From Maribacter sp. (GTDB lineage Bacteria > Bacteroidota > Bacteroidia > Flavobacteriales > Flavobacteriaceae), in NCBI GenBank assembly GCA_011050675.1, contig DRFI01000010.1, positions 186,001 to 250,000 of the forward strand: a stretch of 64,000 nucleotides of DNA. The letters run 5' to 3'. The notes under the pieces were generated by a model, which searched no databases, was not told the DNA's origin, and worked only from the letters and a program-made list of their open reading frames with translations. Shown here one piece after another: positions 1-9,073 of the stretch. Position numbers and translations under genes: made by a program. Numbering within the stretch: the stretch's first letter is position 1; the number at the start of each line of letters is the position of its first letter.

Positions 1-470
1 AATTCATTTACTACATTATTTCCTGAATATTTATCTATCGAACCTTTTACTTTAGCTCTATTAGACCCAACAAAATGCTCTTTACCATTGACTACTAATT
101 GCGGCGTATAATTACCTGGATAATTAAACTTTCTATTGTAATTAGATTGCTTATCTGTAAATTCTTTTTTACTGAAAGGGTCTGCCCAACCAATGTAATT
201 CCAATAATCAACGTGATAGCTAAGTACAAATACATTTTCAGGGTACTCGTTTTTAACCTCATTCAACAGTATGTCTGCTGGTGGACAACTTGAACAGCCT
301 TGCGATGTAAAAAGTTCAAGAACCACTATTCCCTTATCTTCATTTTCCAAGAAATTTGAAGAAAAAGCATCCTCAACTTTATTATCTTTACTTGGTACTG
401 ATTGTATAAAGGACATTAACGAAAGTCCTGCACTAAGAAAAATGATTAATATGAACTTCTTTGTAAACAT
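1..470 (-). CDS. DUF1223 thioredoxin-like secreted protein, 3' end cut by window edge
   Basis: Read on the reverse strand from ATG at 470-468, 156 codons are visible before the left edge, so the C-terminus is missing. A hydrophobic segment at about residues 5-22 suggests export. Residues 49-66 carry VVLELFTSQGCSSCPPAD, the DUF1223 signature with a thioredoxin-like CSSC pair (C59, C62), followed by HVDYWNYIGWADPFS at 86-100, also typical of the family. The biochemical role of DUF1223 is not established; the Cys pair suggests a redox or disulfide function in the envelope, which is inference. The gene is divergent from the DUF4159 gene with only 36 nt between start codons. Confidence 0.88.
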   Translation of the reverse strand, partial: MFTKKFILIIFLSAGLSLMSFIQSVPSKDNKVEDAFSSNFLENEDKGIVVLELFTSQGCSSCPPADILLNEVKNEYPENVFVLSYHVDYWNYIGWADPFSKKEFTDKQSNYNRKFNYPGNYTPQLVVNGKEHFVGSNRAKVKGSIDKYSGNNVVNE

Positions 471-506
471 AAAAGTGAATTTAGATATTCTATTATTCGA
501 ACTAAA

Positions 507-1157
507 ATGAAAAAACTTACAATACTTCTTGTCGTAATACAATCTTTTTGGTCCTTTCAAATTTTTGCTCAAGAAATAGCAATCTTGAAATATCAAGGTG
601 GTGGTGATTGGTATGCCAACCCTACGGCTTTACCCAATTTAATAAAGTTCTGTAATAACAATATAGGTACAACCTTATCCCCTAAACCAGAAACTGTAGA
701 AGTTGGCAATAGTTCAATTTTTCAATATCCATTTCTACATATGACCGGACATGGTAATGTTGTGTTCTCAGATGAAGAATTAGAGAACTTAAGAAACTAT
801 CTTCTTTCTGGCGGTTTTTTACATATCGATGACAATTATGGTATGAAACCATATATTACCAGAGAAATAAAAAGACTATTTCCTGAAACAACTTTAGAAG
901 AATTAGGCGCTGAACATCCTTTATTTACAAATAGCTATTCTTTCCCAAAAGGATTACCAAAAATTCATGAACACGATGGGCAACGCCCGCAGGCGTTCGC
1001 CATTTCCCACAACAATAGAATTGTATTATTATTTACCTCTGAATCGGATTTAGGTGATGGCTGGGAAGATCCAACAGTACATAACGATACTCCCGAAATA
1101 AGAGAAAAAGCATTACAAATGGGTGCAAATATTATAACCTACGCCTTTAAAAATTAA
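507..1157 (+). CDS. DUF4159 domain-containing exported protein
   Basis: A 216-residue protein with an N-terminal signal peptide (about 1-21, ending IFAQ). It then matches the DUF4159 pattern: YQGGGDWYANPTALPNL near the start of the mature protein, FLHMTGHGNVVFSDEE, a glycine-rich SGGFLHIDDNYG stretch, and a C-terminal NIITYAFKN that ends the fold. The family has a glutamine-amidotransferase-like fold but no proven activity. It starts a rightward run with the permease at 1161 (3 nt gap) and the methyltransferase at 2266, so the three are probably co-transcribed. Confidence 0.85.
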   Translation: MKKLTILLVVIQSFWSFQIFAQEIAILKYQGGGDWYANPTALPNLIKFCNNNIGTTLSPKPETVEVGNSSIFQYPFLHMTGHGNVVFSDEELENLRNYLLSGGFLHIDDNYGMKPYITREIKRLFPETTLEELGAEHPLFTNSYSFPKGLPKIHEHDGQRPQAFAISHNNRIVLLFTSESDLGDGWEDPTVHNDTPEIREKALQMGANIITYAFKN

Positions 1158-1160
1158 CCA

Positions 1161-2261
1161 ATGACTTCAAAGACAATTTCACAAGGTATTTTACGGGCCA
1201 TAGGTGTTATAGTAGGTATTGTTATTTTAATTTATTTCCTCTACACTATACAGTCCGTTTTGGCCTATTTAGCCATCGCAGCAGTAGTTGCATTAATTGG
1301 AAGTCCGTTAGTCCGTTTTTTTAGGTTAAAACTTAAATTACCAAATATACTTGCCGTCATTATTACTATGCTTATGATGGTTGGGATTTTAGCCGGTATT
1401 ATTGCACTTTTCATTCCATTGTTATCCGAACAAAGCAAAAACTTATCACTACTTGACATTGACGAATTACAAACAAGCTTAAACACGCTGTACCATCAAA
1501 TCACCAACTATTTAGGTCTTTCGTCACATATTGTTGAGGATGTTATTGATGATGCCCGTCTAGAAAAAAATATTTTAGAAGGATTGGATATTGGTTTTAT
1601 TCCAAACTTTTTAAATTCCTTCTTAAATGTGCTTAGCACAGCAAGTATTAGCTTGTTCTCAGTTCTATTCATTTCCTTTTTCTTCTTAAAAGACAGTAAG
1701 TTATTTGAACATGGGCTTCTAATTTTTATTCCGAAAACAAAAAAGGCAGGAACTACCAATTCATTAGTAAAGATCAATGGATTGCTATCTAGATATTTTG
1801 TTGGTTTGTTGCTTCAAATTTTTATTCTTTTTGTAATTTATACTATTGTACTTTTAATAGTAGGTATTGAAAACGCAGTTGTCATTGCCTTTCTTTGCGC
1901 TCTATTTAACATTATTCCATATATAGGTCCAATTATAGGTGGTGTTATAATGCTAACACTTACAATGACCAGTAATTTAGGTTCTAACTTCAGTGAAGTT
2001 ATTCTTCCAAAAACCGGTTATGTTTTTTTAGGGCTGTTATTTGGACAATTGGTAGACAACTTCTTCTCGCAACCATTCATATTTTCTAATAGTGTAAAAT
2101 CTCATCCTTTAGAAATATTCTTAGTAATCATAATTGCCGGCTTATTGTTCGGGGTTGTAGGTATGATTGTTGCCGTACCTGGATACACAGCTATTAAGGT
2201 TATATTAAAGGAATTTTTATCAGACAATCAGATAGTAAAATCTTTGACCCATAATCTCTAG
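1161..2261 (+). CDS. AI-2E family transporter (PerM/TqsA-like permease)
   Basis: A 366-residue integral membrane protein with about eight hydrophobic segments, including paired helices at residues 10-40 and 55-85 and a C-terminal cluster from about 215 to 350. The GLLSRYFVGLLLQI and NIIPYIGPIIGG stretches are typical of the AI-2E/UPF0118 family. Members export or exchange small solutes; autoinducer-2 export is shown for E. coli TqsA, and other members act in Na+/H+ exchange, so substrate cannot be assigned. It follows the DUF4159 gene by 3 nt and precedes the methyltransferase by 4 nt. Confidence 0.88.
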   Translation: MTSKTISQGILRAIGVIVGIVILIYFLYTIQSVLAYLAIAAVVALIGSPLVRFFRLKLKLPNILAVIITMLMMVGILAGIIALFIPLLSEQSKNLSLLDIDELQTSLNTLYHQITNYLGLSSHIVEDVIDDARLEKNILEGLDIGFIPNFLNSFLNVLSTASISLFSVLFISFFFLKDSKLFEHGLLIFIPKTKKAGTTNSLVKINGLLSRYFVGLLLQIFILFVIYTIVLLIVGIENAVVIAFLCALFNIIPYIGPIIGGVIMLTLTMTSNLGSNFSEVILPKTGYVFLGLLFGQLVDNFFSQPFIFSNSVKSHPLEIFLVIIIAGLLFGVVGMIVAVPGYTAIKVILKEFLSDNQIVKSLTHNL

Positions 2262-2265
2262 AACA

Positions 2266-3450
2266 TTGGTGAATTTTGAAATACTTTCTAGCCAAGTACA
2301 ACAGTTTATCAATGATAATCTGAATACGGACATCCATAAAATTCTATTATCAAAATCGAAATTTGCAGAAGTCACTTCTAAAGAGTTAGTAGAACAAATT
2401 GAATCTAAAGTCAAATCAAAATCCAAACTGCCCACTTGGTTTGTTACAGATAATATTTATTACCCTAACAAGCTTAACCTTTCTCAAACTTCTTCAGAGA
2501 TAACAGCAAACTACAAAACATCACTCGTTACTGGTAAAACCATAATTGATATTACAGCTGGCTTTGGTGTTGATTGCTTTGCCTTTAGCAAAAAGTTTGA
2601 ACATGTATTTCATATTGAAAAGAATAATGAATTATCTAAAATCGCCGCTCATAACTTTAAACAATTAGACAGAGCCAATATAGAATGTTATTCTTCTGAC
2701 GGATTAGCTTTTCTAAAAAAAAGCACTAAAATTTTTGATTGGATATATATTGATCCGTCTAGAAGGGATAAGGATAATAAAAAAGTTTTCTTTCTATCTG
2801 ACTGCGAACCGGATGTTACGACCCAATTGAATTTTTTATTTTCAAAAACTTCAAATATTCTAATTAAAACAGGTCCCTTACTAGATTTAAAAGTTGGTTT
2901 AAGAGAATTAAAGAATGTAAAGGAAATTCATATTATTGCTATTAATAATGATGTAAAGGAAGTTCTTTGGATATTAGAAAAGGAGTATAAATTAGAACCT
3001 CTAATTAAAACACTTAATTTCAAATCTGATACCTTACAGCAATTCAGTTTTAAATTAAGAGAAGAACAAAATGCCATAGCTTCATATTCCCAACCGCTGA
3101 CCTATATATATGAACCAAATGCCGCTATTTTAAAATCTGGCTCATTTCAATATTTAGCTAAGCATTACAATCTTCACAAAATACACCCCAATTCGCACCT
3201 TTATACTTCTGATCAATTAATTGATTTTCCTGGTCGTATTTTCAAAGTAGAAAACATATATGACTATTCTAAAAAATCATTCAAAAAATCAGGCATAAAA
3301 AAAGCAAACATTACTACTAGAAATTTCCCAGATTCCGTTATTAATATTAGAAGAAAACTAGGTATTAAAGACGGTGGTGAGAGTTATCTATTCTGCACTA
3401 CAAACATCAATGATAATTATCTCATTATTTCCTGTTCACAGATCTTTTAA
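2266..3450 (+). CDS. Class I SAM-dependent methyltransferase with THUMP-like C-terminus
   Basis: A 394-residue cytoplasmic protein. The Rossmann methyltransferase core starts at about residue 90 with IIDITAGFGVDCFAF (motif I), an acidic motif II at HIEKNNE, and a catalytic-region motif DWIYIDPSRRDKDNKK near 160-175; DPSRR replaces the DPPY-type motif of N-methyltransferases. The C-terminal 60 residues (IKKANITTRNFPDS, RRKLGIKDGGESYLFCTT) match the THUMP-like module of this Bacteroidota family, suggesting an RNA substrate, though none is proven. No ATG is available near the N-terminus; start is TTG at 2266 or GTG at 2269, 4 to 7 nt after the permease stop. Confidence 0.8.
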   Translation: MVNFEILSSQVQQFINDNLNTDIHKILLSKSKFAEVTSKELVEQIESKVKSKSKLPTWFVTDNIYYPNKLNLSQTSSEITANYKTSLVTGKTIIDITAGFGVDCFAFSKKFEHVFHIEKNNELSKIAAHNFKQLDRANIECYSSDGLAFLKKSTKIFDWIYIDPSRRDKDNKKVFFLSDCEPDVTTQLNFLFSKTSNILIKTGPLLDLKVGLRELKNVKEIHIIAINNDVKEVLWILEKEYKLEPLIKTLNFKSDTLQQFSFKLREEQNAIASYSQPLTYIYEPNAAILKSGSFQYLAKHYNLHKIHPNSHLYTSDQLIDFPGRIFKVENIYDYSKKSFKKSGIKKANITTRNFPDSVINIRRKLGIKDGGESYLFCTTNINDNYLIISCSQIF

Positions 3451-3856
3451 GTACTAAAAAAGACCTGTTTGAATACAAATACATCTTGTCTTTGTTCAAA
3501 TCTACGAATGGAAATAACGAAATACTACAACGTTATATATTACCTTTTAACGTAATTTTTATCTACATAATAAACCAAAGATGTTAAAATTTTAACTTGA
3601 CAATATGAAAATTTGAGTAGACCTAAATTATTGATACCTTAATGATTACGTCTATAAACACAGATTATTACATTAACAATGATCCACACTAGTATTATTG
3701 GGCTCATAATTTAACGCTATTGAATTATCGGTATTTGAACTAAAATTGCTATTATTATACCGGATTTTGATTTTTTTAACATTTAACTACTGCAACTATA
3801 AATTTTAAAAGGTCAAATTCTACACAATTAATTTAAACTAACAAACAACAATGATT
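3451..3856. other. Non-coding leader region of the first SusC gene
   Basis: About 400 bp with no credible gene. It must hold the promoter of the susC/susD pair, but I found no full TTG-N17-23-TAnnTTTG match; the nearest is TACCTTTT at about 3542. It contains a perfect 14-bp palindrome GTTAAAATTTTAAC (3583-3596) and a small inverted repeat CGGTAT (3729-3734) / ATACCG (3757-3762) that could form a stem. Both are AT-rich or short, so function is uncertain. Confidence 0.4.
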
Positions 3857-6800
3857 ATGAGTCAAAAACGTGATTACACGTTGATGAAATCCAGAAAAAG
3901 GTCTTCCTTTATTAAGTCTGGCGTTTTATCAATGCTTGTTTGCTTAGGAGCCCAATTGGCCCAAGCAAATGAAGACACAAGTACTTCAAACGAAGTTGAA
4001 GTAAAAATACTTCAATCTACTATTACCGGAACCGTTCTTGATGACTCTGGCCAACCATTACCTGGTGCCAATGTCGTAGAAAAAGGTACTACTAATGGTA
4101 CACAAACAGATTTTGATGGTAACTATAGCTTAAATGTAAATGATGGTGCTACATTAGTATTTAGCTATATAGGATTTAAAAGCACTCAAATTGCCGTAAA
4201 CGGCCAATCAAACGTTAATGCAACTTTAGCTGAAGATGCTGCTGCACTTGACGAAGTTATTGTACTTGGGTACTCAACTCAAACAAGAGGAGATTTAACT
4301 GGCTCAGTAGCATCTGTAGATGTATCTGAAGCAACCAAAGCACCAGTTGTAAATGCAGCTTCTGCATTACAAGGTCGTGTAAGTGGTGTTACTGTAGTAC
4401 AAAATGCAACTCCAGGTAGCCCTCCAAAAATTAACATTCGTGGATTTGGTACTAGTAACAATACCAATCCATTGTTTATTATAGATGGTCTACAAACAGA
4501 TGACCCGTTTGTATTAAATAGTATCAACCCTAACGACATTGATCAAATGAACGTTTTAAAGGATGGTGCTGCTGCTATTTATGGTGCAAGAGCATCTAAC
4601 GGGGTAGTAATTATTACAACTAAAGGTGGTGGTTACAACATGGATAAGCCAATTGTATCTGTTGATACGTACACTGGTTTTTCTTCTGTAGCAAATGTTC
4701 CTGAACTTTTAAATGCACAACAATTAGGTGATGTGTTATTTCAAAGTGCTGCTAACGACGGTACAACTTTTGACCATCCACAATATGGTAATGGATCATC
4801 TGCAGTTGTTCCTTCTTCATTAAATGGATATACAAGAGTAGTTTCTTATGACCCTATTACTAGAGGTCCTGCTTCTGCTTCTGTTAACCCTAATGGTACA
4901 GATTGGATTGATGCTATTACAAGAACAGCAATTATTCAAAGTGTTGCGTTTTCTGTAGCAAACGGTGAAGAGAACAGTAAGTACTCTCTTTCTGCAAACT
5001 ACCTTAATAACCCAGGTAACCTTTTAAACACAGAATATAAAATTGGACAAATCCGTTTAAATTCTGAATTTAAAATTGGTGATAAAATACGTATTGGAGA
5101 GCACTTTAGTACTGCTTACAGCAATTCTAAAGGAGGTAATGGTGCACAATATGAAGAAGCTGTTAGAAGTAGCCCATTAATTCCTTTATATGATGACAAT
5201 GGTAATTTTGCAGGTACAGGTGCCCAAGGTACAGGTAACTCTAGAAGTCCATTAGCACAATTAGGAAGACAAAGTGACAACTTCAACAAGACTATTAGAA
5301 TTTTAGGTGATGTTTATTTATCTGCTCAACTAATGGACGGTCTTACATTTAAAACCACAGTTGGTGGTACTATCAACTCGTTTAATACACGTAGTTTTAC
5401 TGCATTAGACCCAGAGCATAGTGAGCCATTAGGTACTAATACACTAAGAGAAACGAATCAAGATGGTTATTCTTGGACATTTACAAATACATTGAACTAC
5501 AAAAAAACGTTCAACAACAGTAAAATTGATGCATTAGCAGGTATTGAATCTGTGGAAGATGGTGTTAAAGGAAAAACAATTAGCCGTAATGGTTTCTTGT
5601 TCGAAACACCAGATTTTTACTTATTAAATAACGGTAGTGGTACTCCTAATGTTGATAATGCCTTCGACGCAACAACCTCTCTTTATTCTTTGTTTGGTTC
5701 GGCAACATACTCTTATGGTGACAAGTATTTTGTTACAGGTACATTACGTAATGATACTTCTTCTCGTTTCACAGGAGATAACAAAAGCGCAACTTTCCCG
5801 TCTGTTAGCGCAGGTTGGGTAGTTAGTAAAGAAGATTTTATTTCTTCTGATTCAGCTTTAAGTTGGTTTAAATTCAAAGGTTCTTGGGGTCAATTAGGTA
5901 ATCAATCTTTACCGGCAAGTAACCCTACTATTAACATCTCTTCTCTTAATGAAGGTCTTGCTAATTATGCAATTGACGGTAACTCTATAGCAACAGGGGC
6001 TATTTTATCTTCTGTAGGTAACCCAAATTTAAAATGGGAAACCAGTGAAGCAATCAATGCAGGTGTTGAATTAGGTTTTTTCAACGATAAGTTAAATGTT
6101 GATTTTGAATGGTTCAAAATAAAAACTAAAGATTTAATTACTCAAGATAATAGCTTGATAAGTACTACTGCTATTGATGCTGGTGCACCTTTCGTAAATG
6201 CAGGAAATGTAGAAAACACTGGTTTTGATGTTACGCTACGTTATAAAGATGAAACAACATCTGGCTTTAAATATGGTGTTGACTTAAACTTCTCTCACTA
6301 CAAAAACGAAGTAACCGATTGGATCAGTGAATTTCAAGTTGGTGATGAAGGTTTCCGTGGTGGTGCGGTTTCTAGAACACAAGTTGGTGAAGCAATTTCA
6401 ACTTTCTATGGTAGAGAAGTTATTGGCTTTACAGATGAAGGTAGATTTGAATATAGAGATATTAACGGTGACAATGTAATTGATGATAATGATAGAACTT
6501 TCATTGGTTCCCCTCACCCAGATTTTACTTATGGTTTAAACTTTAACCTAGGTTATAAATCTTTCGATTTATCATTGTTCTTACAAGGATCACAAGGAAA
6601 CGATATTTACAACTACACTAAAATCTTTACAGATTTCCCAACTTTCGTAGATGGTAACCGTAGTGTAAGAGTATTAGATTCTTGGACACCTACAAACACT
6701 AATGCTACTTTACCAGCATTGAGTAACTCTATACAAAACAGTGAAACACAACCAAATTCATACTTTGTTGAAGATGGTTCTTACTTACGTCTTAAAAACA

Positions 6801-7024
6801 TACAATTAGGTTATGCTTTCTCTGACAAAATTGCCAACACAATTGGCTTAGATTCTTTTAGAGTTTACGTACAAGGCACAAATTTACTTACCCTTACTGG
6901 ATATGACGGATTTGATCCTGAAATCATCTCATCAGTAACTGGTAATAACCTAACAATAGGTGTAGACAGTCAGGTTGTTCCACAATCTAGAATTCTTACA
7001 CTTGGATTTAATTTAAAATTGTAA
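3857..7024 (+). CDS. SusC/RagA-family TonB-linked outer-membrane transporter (first copy)
   Basis: A TonB-dependent beta-barrel of 1055 residues. After a signal peptide ending QLAQAN, a carboxypeptidase-regulatory-like domain begins at about residue 54 (TITGTVLDDSGQPLPGANV), followed by a TonB-box-like LDEVIVLGYSTQ, a plug domain (about 145-260, INIRGFGTSNNTNPLFIIDG and LKDGAAAIYGARASNGVVII), and a barrel to the C-terminus. ATG occurs at 3851 and 3857; I prefer 3857 because MSQKRDY... then aligns gap-free over about 38 residues with the second SusC. It forms an outer-membrane uptake complex with the SusD at 7029 (4 nt gap). Substrate is unknown; no glycoside hydrolase is adjacent. Confidence 0.95.
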   Translation: MSQKRDYTLMKSRKRSSFIKSGVLSMLVCLGAQLAQANEDTSTSNEVEVKILQSTITGTVLDDSGQPLPGANVVEKGTTNGTQTDFDGNYSLNVNDGATLVFSYIGFKSTQIAVNGQSNVNATLAEDAAALDEVIVLGYSTQTRGDLTGSVASVDVSEATKAPVVNAASALQGRVSGVTVVQNATPGSPPKINIRGFGTSNNTNPLFIIDGLQTDDPFVLNSINPNDIDQMNVLKDGAAAIYGARASNGVVIITTKGGGYNMDKPIVSVDTYTGFSSVANVPELLNAQQLGDVLFQSAANDGTTFDHPQYGNGSSAVVPSSLNGYTRVVSYDPITRGPASASVNPNGTDWIDAITRTAIIQSVAFSVANGEENSKYSLSANYLNNPGNLLNTEYKIGQIRLNSEFKIGDKIRIGEHFSTAYSNSKGGNGAQYEEAVRSSPLIPLYDDNGNFAGTGAQGTGNSRSPLAQLGRQSDNFNKTIRILGDVYLSAQLMDGLTFKTTVGGTINSFNTRSFTALDPEHSEPLGTNTLRETNQDGYSWTFTNTLNYKKTFNNSKIDALAGIESVEDGVKGKTISRNGFLFETPDFYLLNNGSGTPNVDNAFDATTSLYSLFGSATYSYGDKYFVTGTLRNDTSSRFTGDNKSATFPSVSAGWVVSKEDFISSDSALSWFKFKGSWGQLGNQSLPASNPTINISSLNEGLANYAIDGNSIATGAILSSVGNPNLKWETSEAINAGVELGFFNDKLNVDFEWFKIKTKDLITQDNSLISTTAIDAGAPFVNAGNVENTGFDVTLRYKDETTSGFKYGVDLNFSHYKNEVTDWISEFQVGDEGFRGGAVSRTQVGEAISTFYGREVIGFTDEGRFEYRDINGDNVIDDNDRTFIGSPHPDFTYGLNFNLGYKSFDLSLFLQGSQGNDIYNYTKIFTDFPTFVDGNRSVRVLDSWTPTNTNATLPALSNSIQNSETQPNSYFVEDGSYLRLKNIQLGYAFSDKIANTIGLDSFRVYVQGTNLLTLTGYDGFDPEIISSVTGNNLTIGVDSQVVPQSRILTLGFNLKL

Positions 7025-7028
7025 AAAA

Positions 7029-8717
7029 ATGAAAAAGAAATTAATTTATTTATTCTCACTATTCGCTGCTATAAGCGCATGTAGTGATGACTTTACAGAG
7101 CAGCCCGCAGTTGGTGCTCTTAGTGATGCCGCAGTACAAAATGAAGAAGGTGTAGAATTACTTTTAATTGGTGCATATTCGACATTAGACGGTATACGTA
7201 ACAACTTAGCAGGAAACGGTTTTGCTGCAAGTGGAGATAACTGGTGGTTCGATGTTTTAGCTGATGATGCTCACAAAGGTAGTACCGATGGTGATCAAGC
7301 TGAACTTTTTGAAATGGAAACCTACAATTGGACAACAGCCAACCCTTATGTTTTAGGAAAATGGTCGTCAACTTTTGCTGGTATTAACCGTGCAAATGCA
7401 GTTATTGCATTAATAGCAACAATTGAAGGTGCTGATTTAACTGGAAAACTTGCTGAAGCTCGTTTTTTACGTGGTCATTTTAATTTTGAATTACAAAGAA
7501 TCTACGGAAATGTACCTTACATTTCTGAAGAGAACTATGCTAATACAGAATTTAACCAACCTAATTCAGGTCCTATCTGGGATCAAATTGAAGCAGATCT
7601 TCAGTTTGCAATTGACAACTTACCTGCAACACAAGCACAATCAGGTAGACCAACTTCTTGGGCCGCTAAAGCTTACTTAGGTAAAGTTCATTTACAACAA
7701 TCTGAATGGGCTGCTGCTTTTGATTTATTTGAAGAAGTGATCAATGACGGTCCTTACTCTTTAAATCCTGAGTTTGTTGCTAATTTTGAAAGTGCAGGAG
7801 AAAATAGCTCTGAAGCTATATTTGCAATTCAATTTACTGCTGATGATGGTCAATCATTAAATGGAAACATCGGTGGGGTATTAAACTTCCCTAACCCAGG
7901 TCCTTTTGGTTCTTGTTGTGGTTTTTACCAACCATCTCAAGATTTAGTTAATGCTTTTCAAACAGATGGATCAGGTCTTCCTTTATTGGATACTTTTAAT
8001 GATACTGATGTAGCAAATGACTATGGTCTTGAAGACGCTGATGCATTTACAACCCATACTGGACCATTAGATCCTAGGTTAGATTATACAGTAGGTAGAA
8101 GAGGTATTGATTATAACCGTTATGGTACTTTCCCTGGTCACTCTTGGATTCGTGCAACTTTCGCAGATATTTCAGGTCCTTATTTACCAGCTAAAAATGT
8201 TTACCAATCAGGTGATACCGACAACCAAGGTACAGGTGCATGGGGTCAGCAACACGCTGGTATTAACTATCATATAATTCGTTATGCTGATGTTTTATTA
8301 ATGGGAGCTGAAGCTGCTCTTGAAACTGATGATTTAGCTTCTGCCCTAACATGGACAAATTTAGTTCGTAATAGAGCTAAAAACATGAGCTATATTCAAA
8401 ACGAAGCTGGTAGTGCAGATGCTGCAAACTATCAAATTGAACCTTATGCTTCTTTTGCTAGTAAAGATTTCGCTAGAAAAGCAGTTCGTCATGAGCGTCG
8501 TTTAGAGCTTAGTATGGAAGGTCACCGTTTGTTTGACCTTAGAAGATGGGGTAACGCTGCAAGTGTAATGAATGAATACATTGCAAATGAAAGCCGTACA
8601 ATACCTAACTTTGGTACTAAAGCTAAAACTGTTGAAGCAAAACATAATGTATTGCCTATTCCTTTAACTGCTATCGATTTAAGTGGTGGAATTTTACAAC
8701 AAAATGATGGTTTCTAG
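7029..8717 (+). CDS. SusD/RagB-family substrate-binding lipoprotein (first copy)
   Basis: A 562-residue lipoprotein whose signal peptide ends in the lipobox AISAC, so Cys18 should be lipidated. It has the SusD layout: an N-terminal TPR-like helical half (RFLRGHFNFELQRIYGNVPY near 145-165, GRPTSWAAKAYLGKVHLQ near 205-225) and the C-terminal family signature RRLELSMEGHRLFDLRRWG (about 490-508). A vicinal cysteine motif SCCGFYQPSQDLVNAF lies at about 295-310 and recurs in the second SusD. It would lie on the cell surface as the lid of the SusC barrel encoded 4 nt upstream. A strong terminator follows at 8739. Confidence 0.95.
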   Translation: MKKKLIYLFSLFAAISACSDDFTEQPAVGALSDAAVQNEEGVELLLIGAYSTLDGIRNNLAGNGFAASGDNWWFDVLADDAHKGSTDGDQAELFEMETYNWTTANPYVLGKWSSTFAGINRANAVIALIATIEGADLTGKLAEARFLRGHFNFELQRIYGNVPYISEENYANTEFNQPNSGPIWDQIEADLQFAIDNLPATQAQSGRPTSWAAKAYLGKVHLQQSEWAAAFDLFEEVINDGPYSLNPEFVANFESAGENSSEAIFAIQFTADDGQSLNGNIGGVLNFPNPGPFGSCCGFYQPSQDLVNAFQTDGSGLPLLDTFNDTDVANDYGLEDADAFTTHTGPLDPRLDYTVGRRGIDYNRYGTFPGHSWIRATFADISGPYLPAKNVYQSGDTDNQGTGAWGQQHAGINYHIIRYADVLLMGAEAALETDDLASALTWTNLVRNRAKNMSYIQNEAGSADAANYQIEPYASFASKDFARKAVRHERRLELSMEGHRLFDLRRWGNAASVMNEYIANESRTIPNFGTKAKTVEAKHNVLPIPLTAIDLSGGILQQNDGF

Positions 8718-8738
8718 TCAATAGAATTATTATTACTT

Positions 8739-8775
8739 AAAAGCAGGACATTTTTCAATGTCCTGCTTTTTTTTT
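8739..8775 (+). terminator. Intrinsic terminator after first SusCD pair
   Basis: A 14-bp stem with GCAGGACATT core (left arm 8739-8752, right arm 8757-8770), loop TTTC, and a run of nine T residues through 8775. It ends the first susC/susD transcript and separates it from the FG-GAP gene. Confidence 0.93.
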
Positions 8776-9073
8776 GAACAAAACTCAAAAACTAGAAACT
8801 CAAATTATATAGTGGTCGAAGAACTAAATAGTAAATTATAGTAGCATCGTTTATTACTAGATACAAATATTTATATAAAATAATAAACAAGTTAAATCTT
8901 TAAGTAAGTACACAACTACTTATGATATTCAGTACAAAAACACTATTTTGGTACTACAAAAACGCAGACGAACATCTGTACATCAAAGACATTTTAATAC
9001 AATATTTTCTTTTCAATAAACGCTCTACAAATTGAATATTTCTACACGATTAAATAGCACTAAATACACAATT
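8776..9073. other. Non-coding leader of the FG-GAP/ASPIC gene
   Basis: About 300 bp between the terminator and the lipoprotein start, with no credible coding frame. A near-match to a -7 element, CTATTTTGG at about 8942-8950 (TA and TTTG separated by one base instead of two), is the best promoter candidate. No hairpin of note was seen. Confidence 0.35.

Noticed and set aside
3583-3596. Palindrome GTTAAAATTTTAAC as a regulator site
   Set aside because: Perfect but 12 of 14 bases are A or T in an AT-rich leader; kept only as a note in the leader entry.
9032-9073. TTG-initiated N-terminal extension of the FG-GAP protein
   Set aside because: It puts 14 residues before a classical lipoprotein signal peptide that begins at the ATG at 9074.
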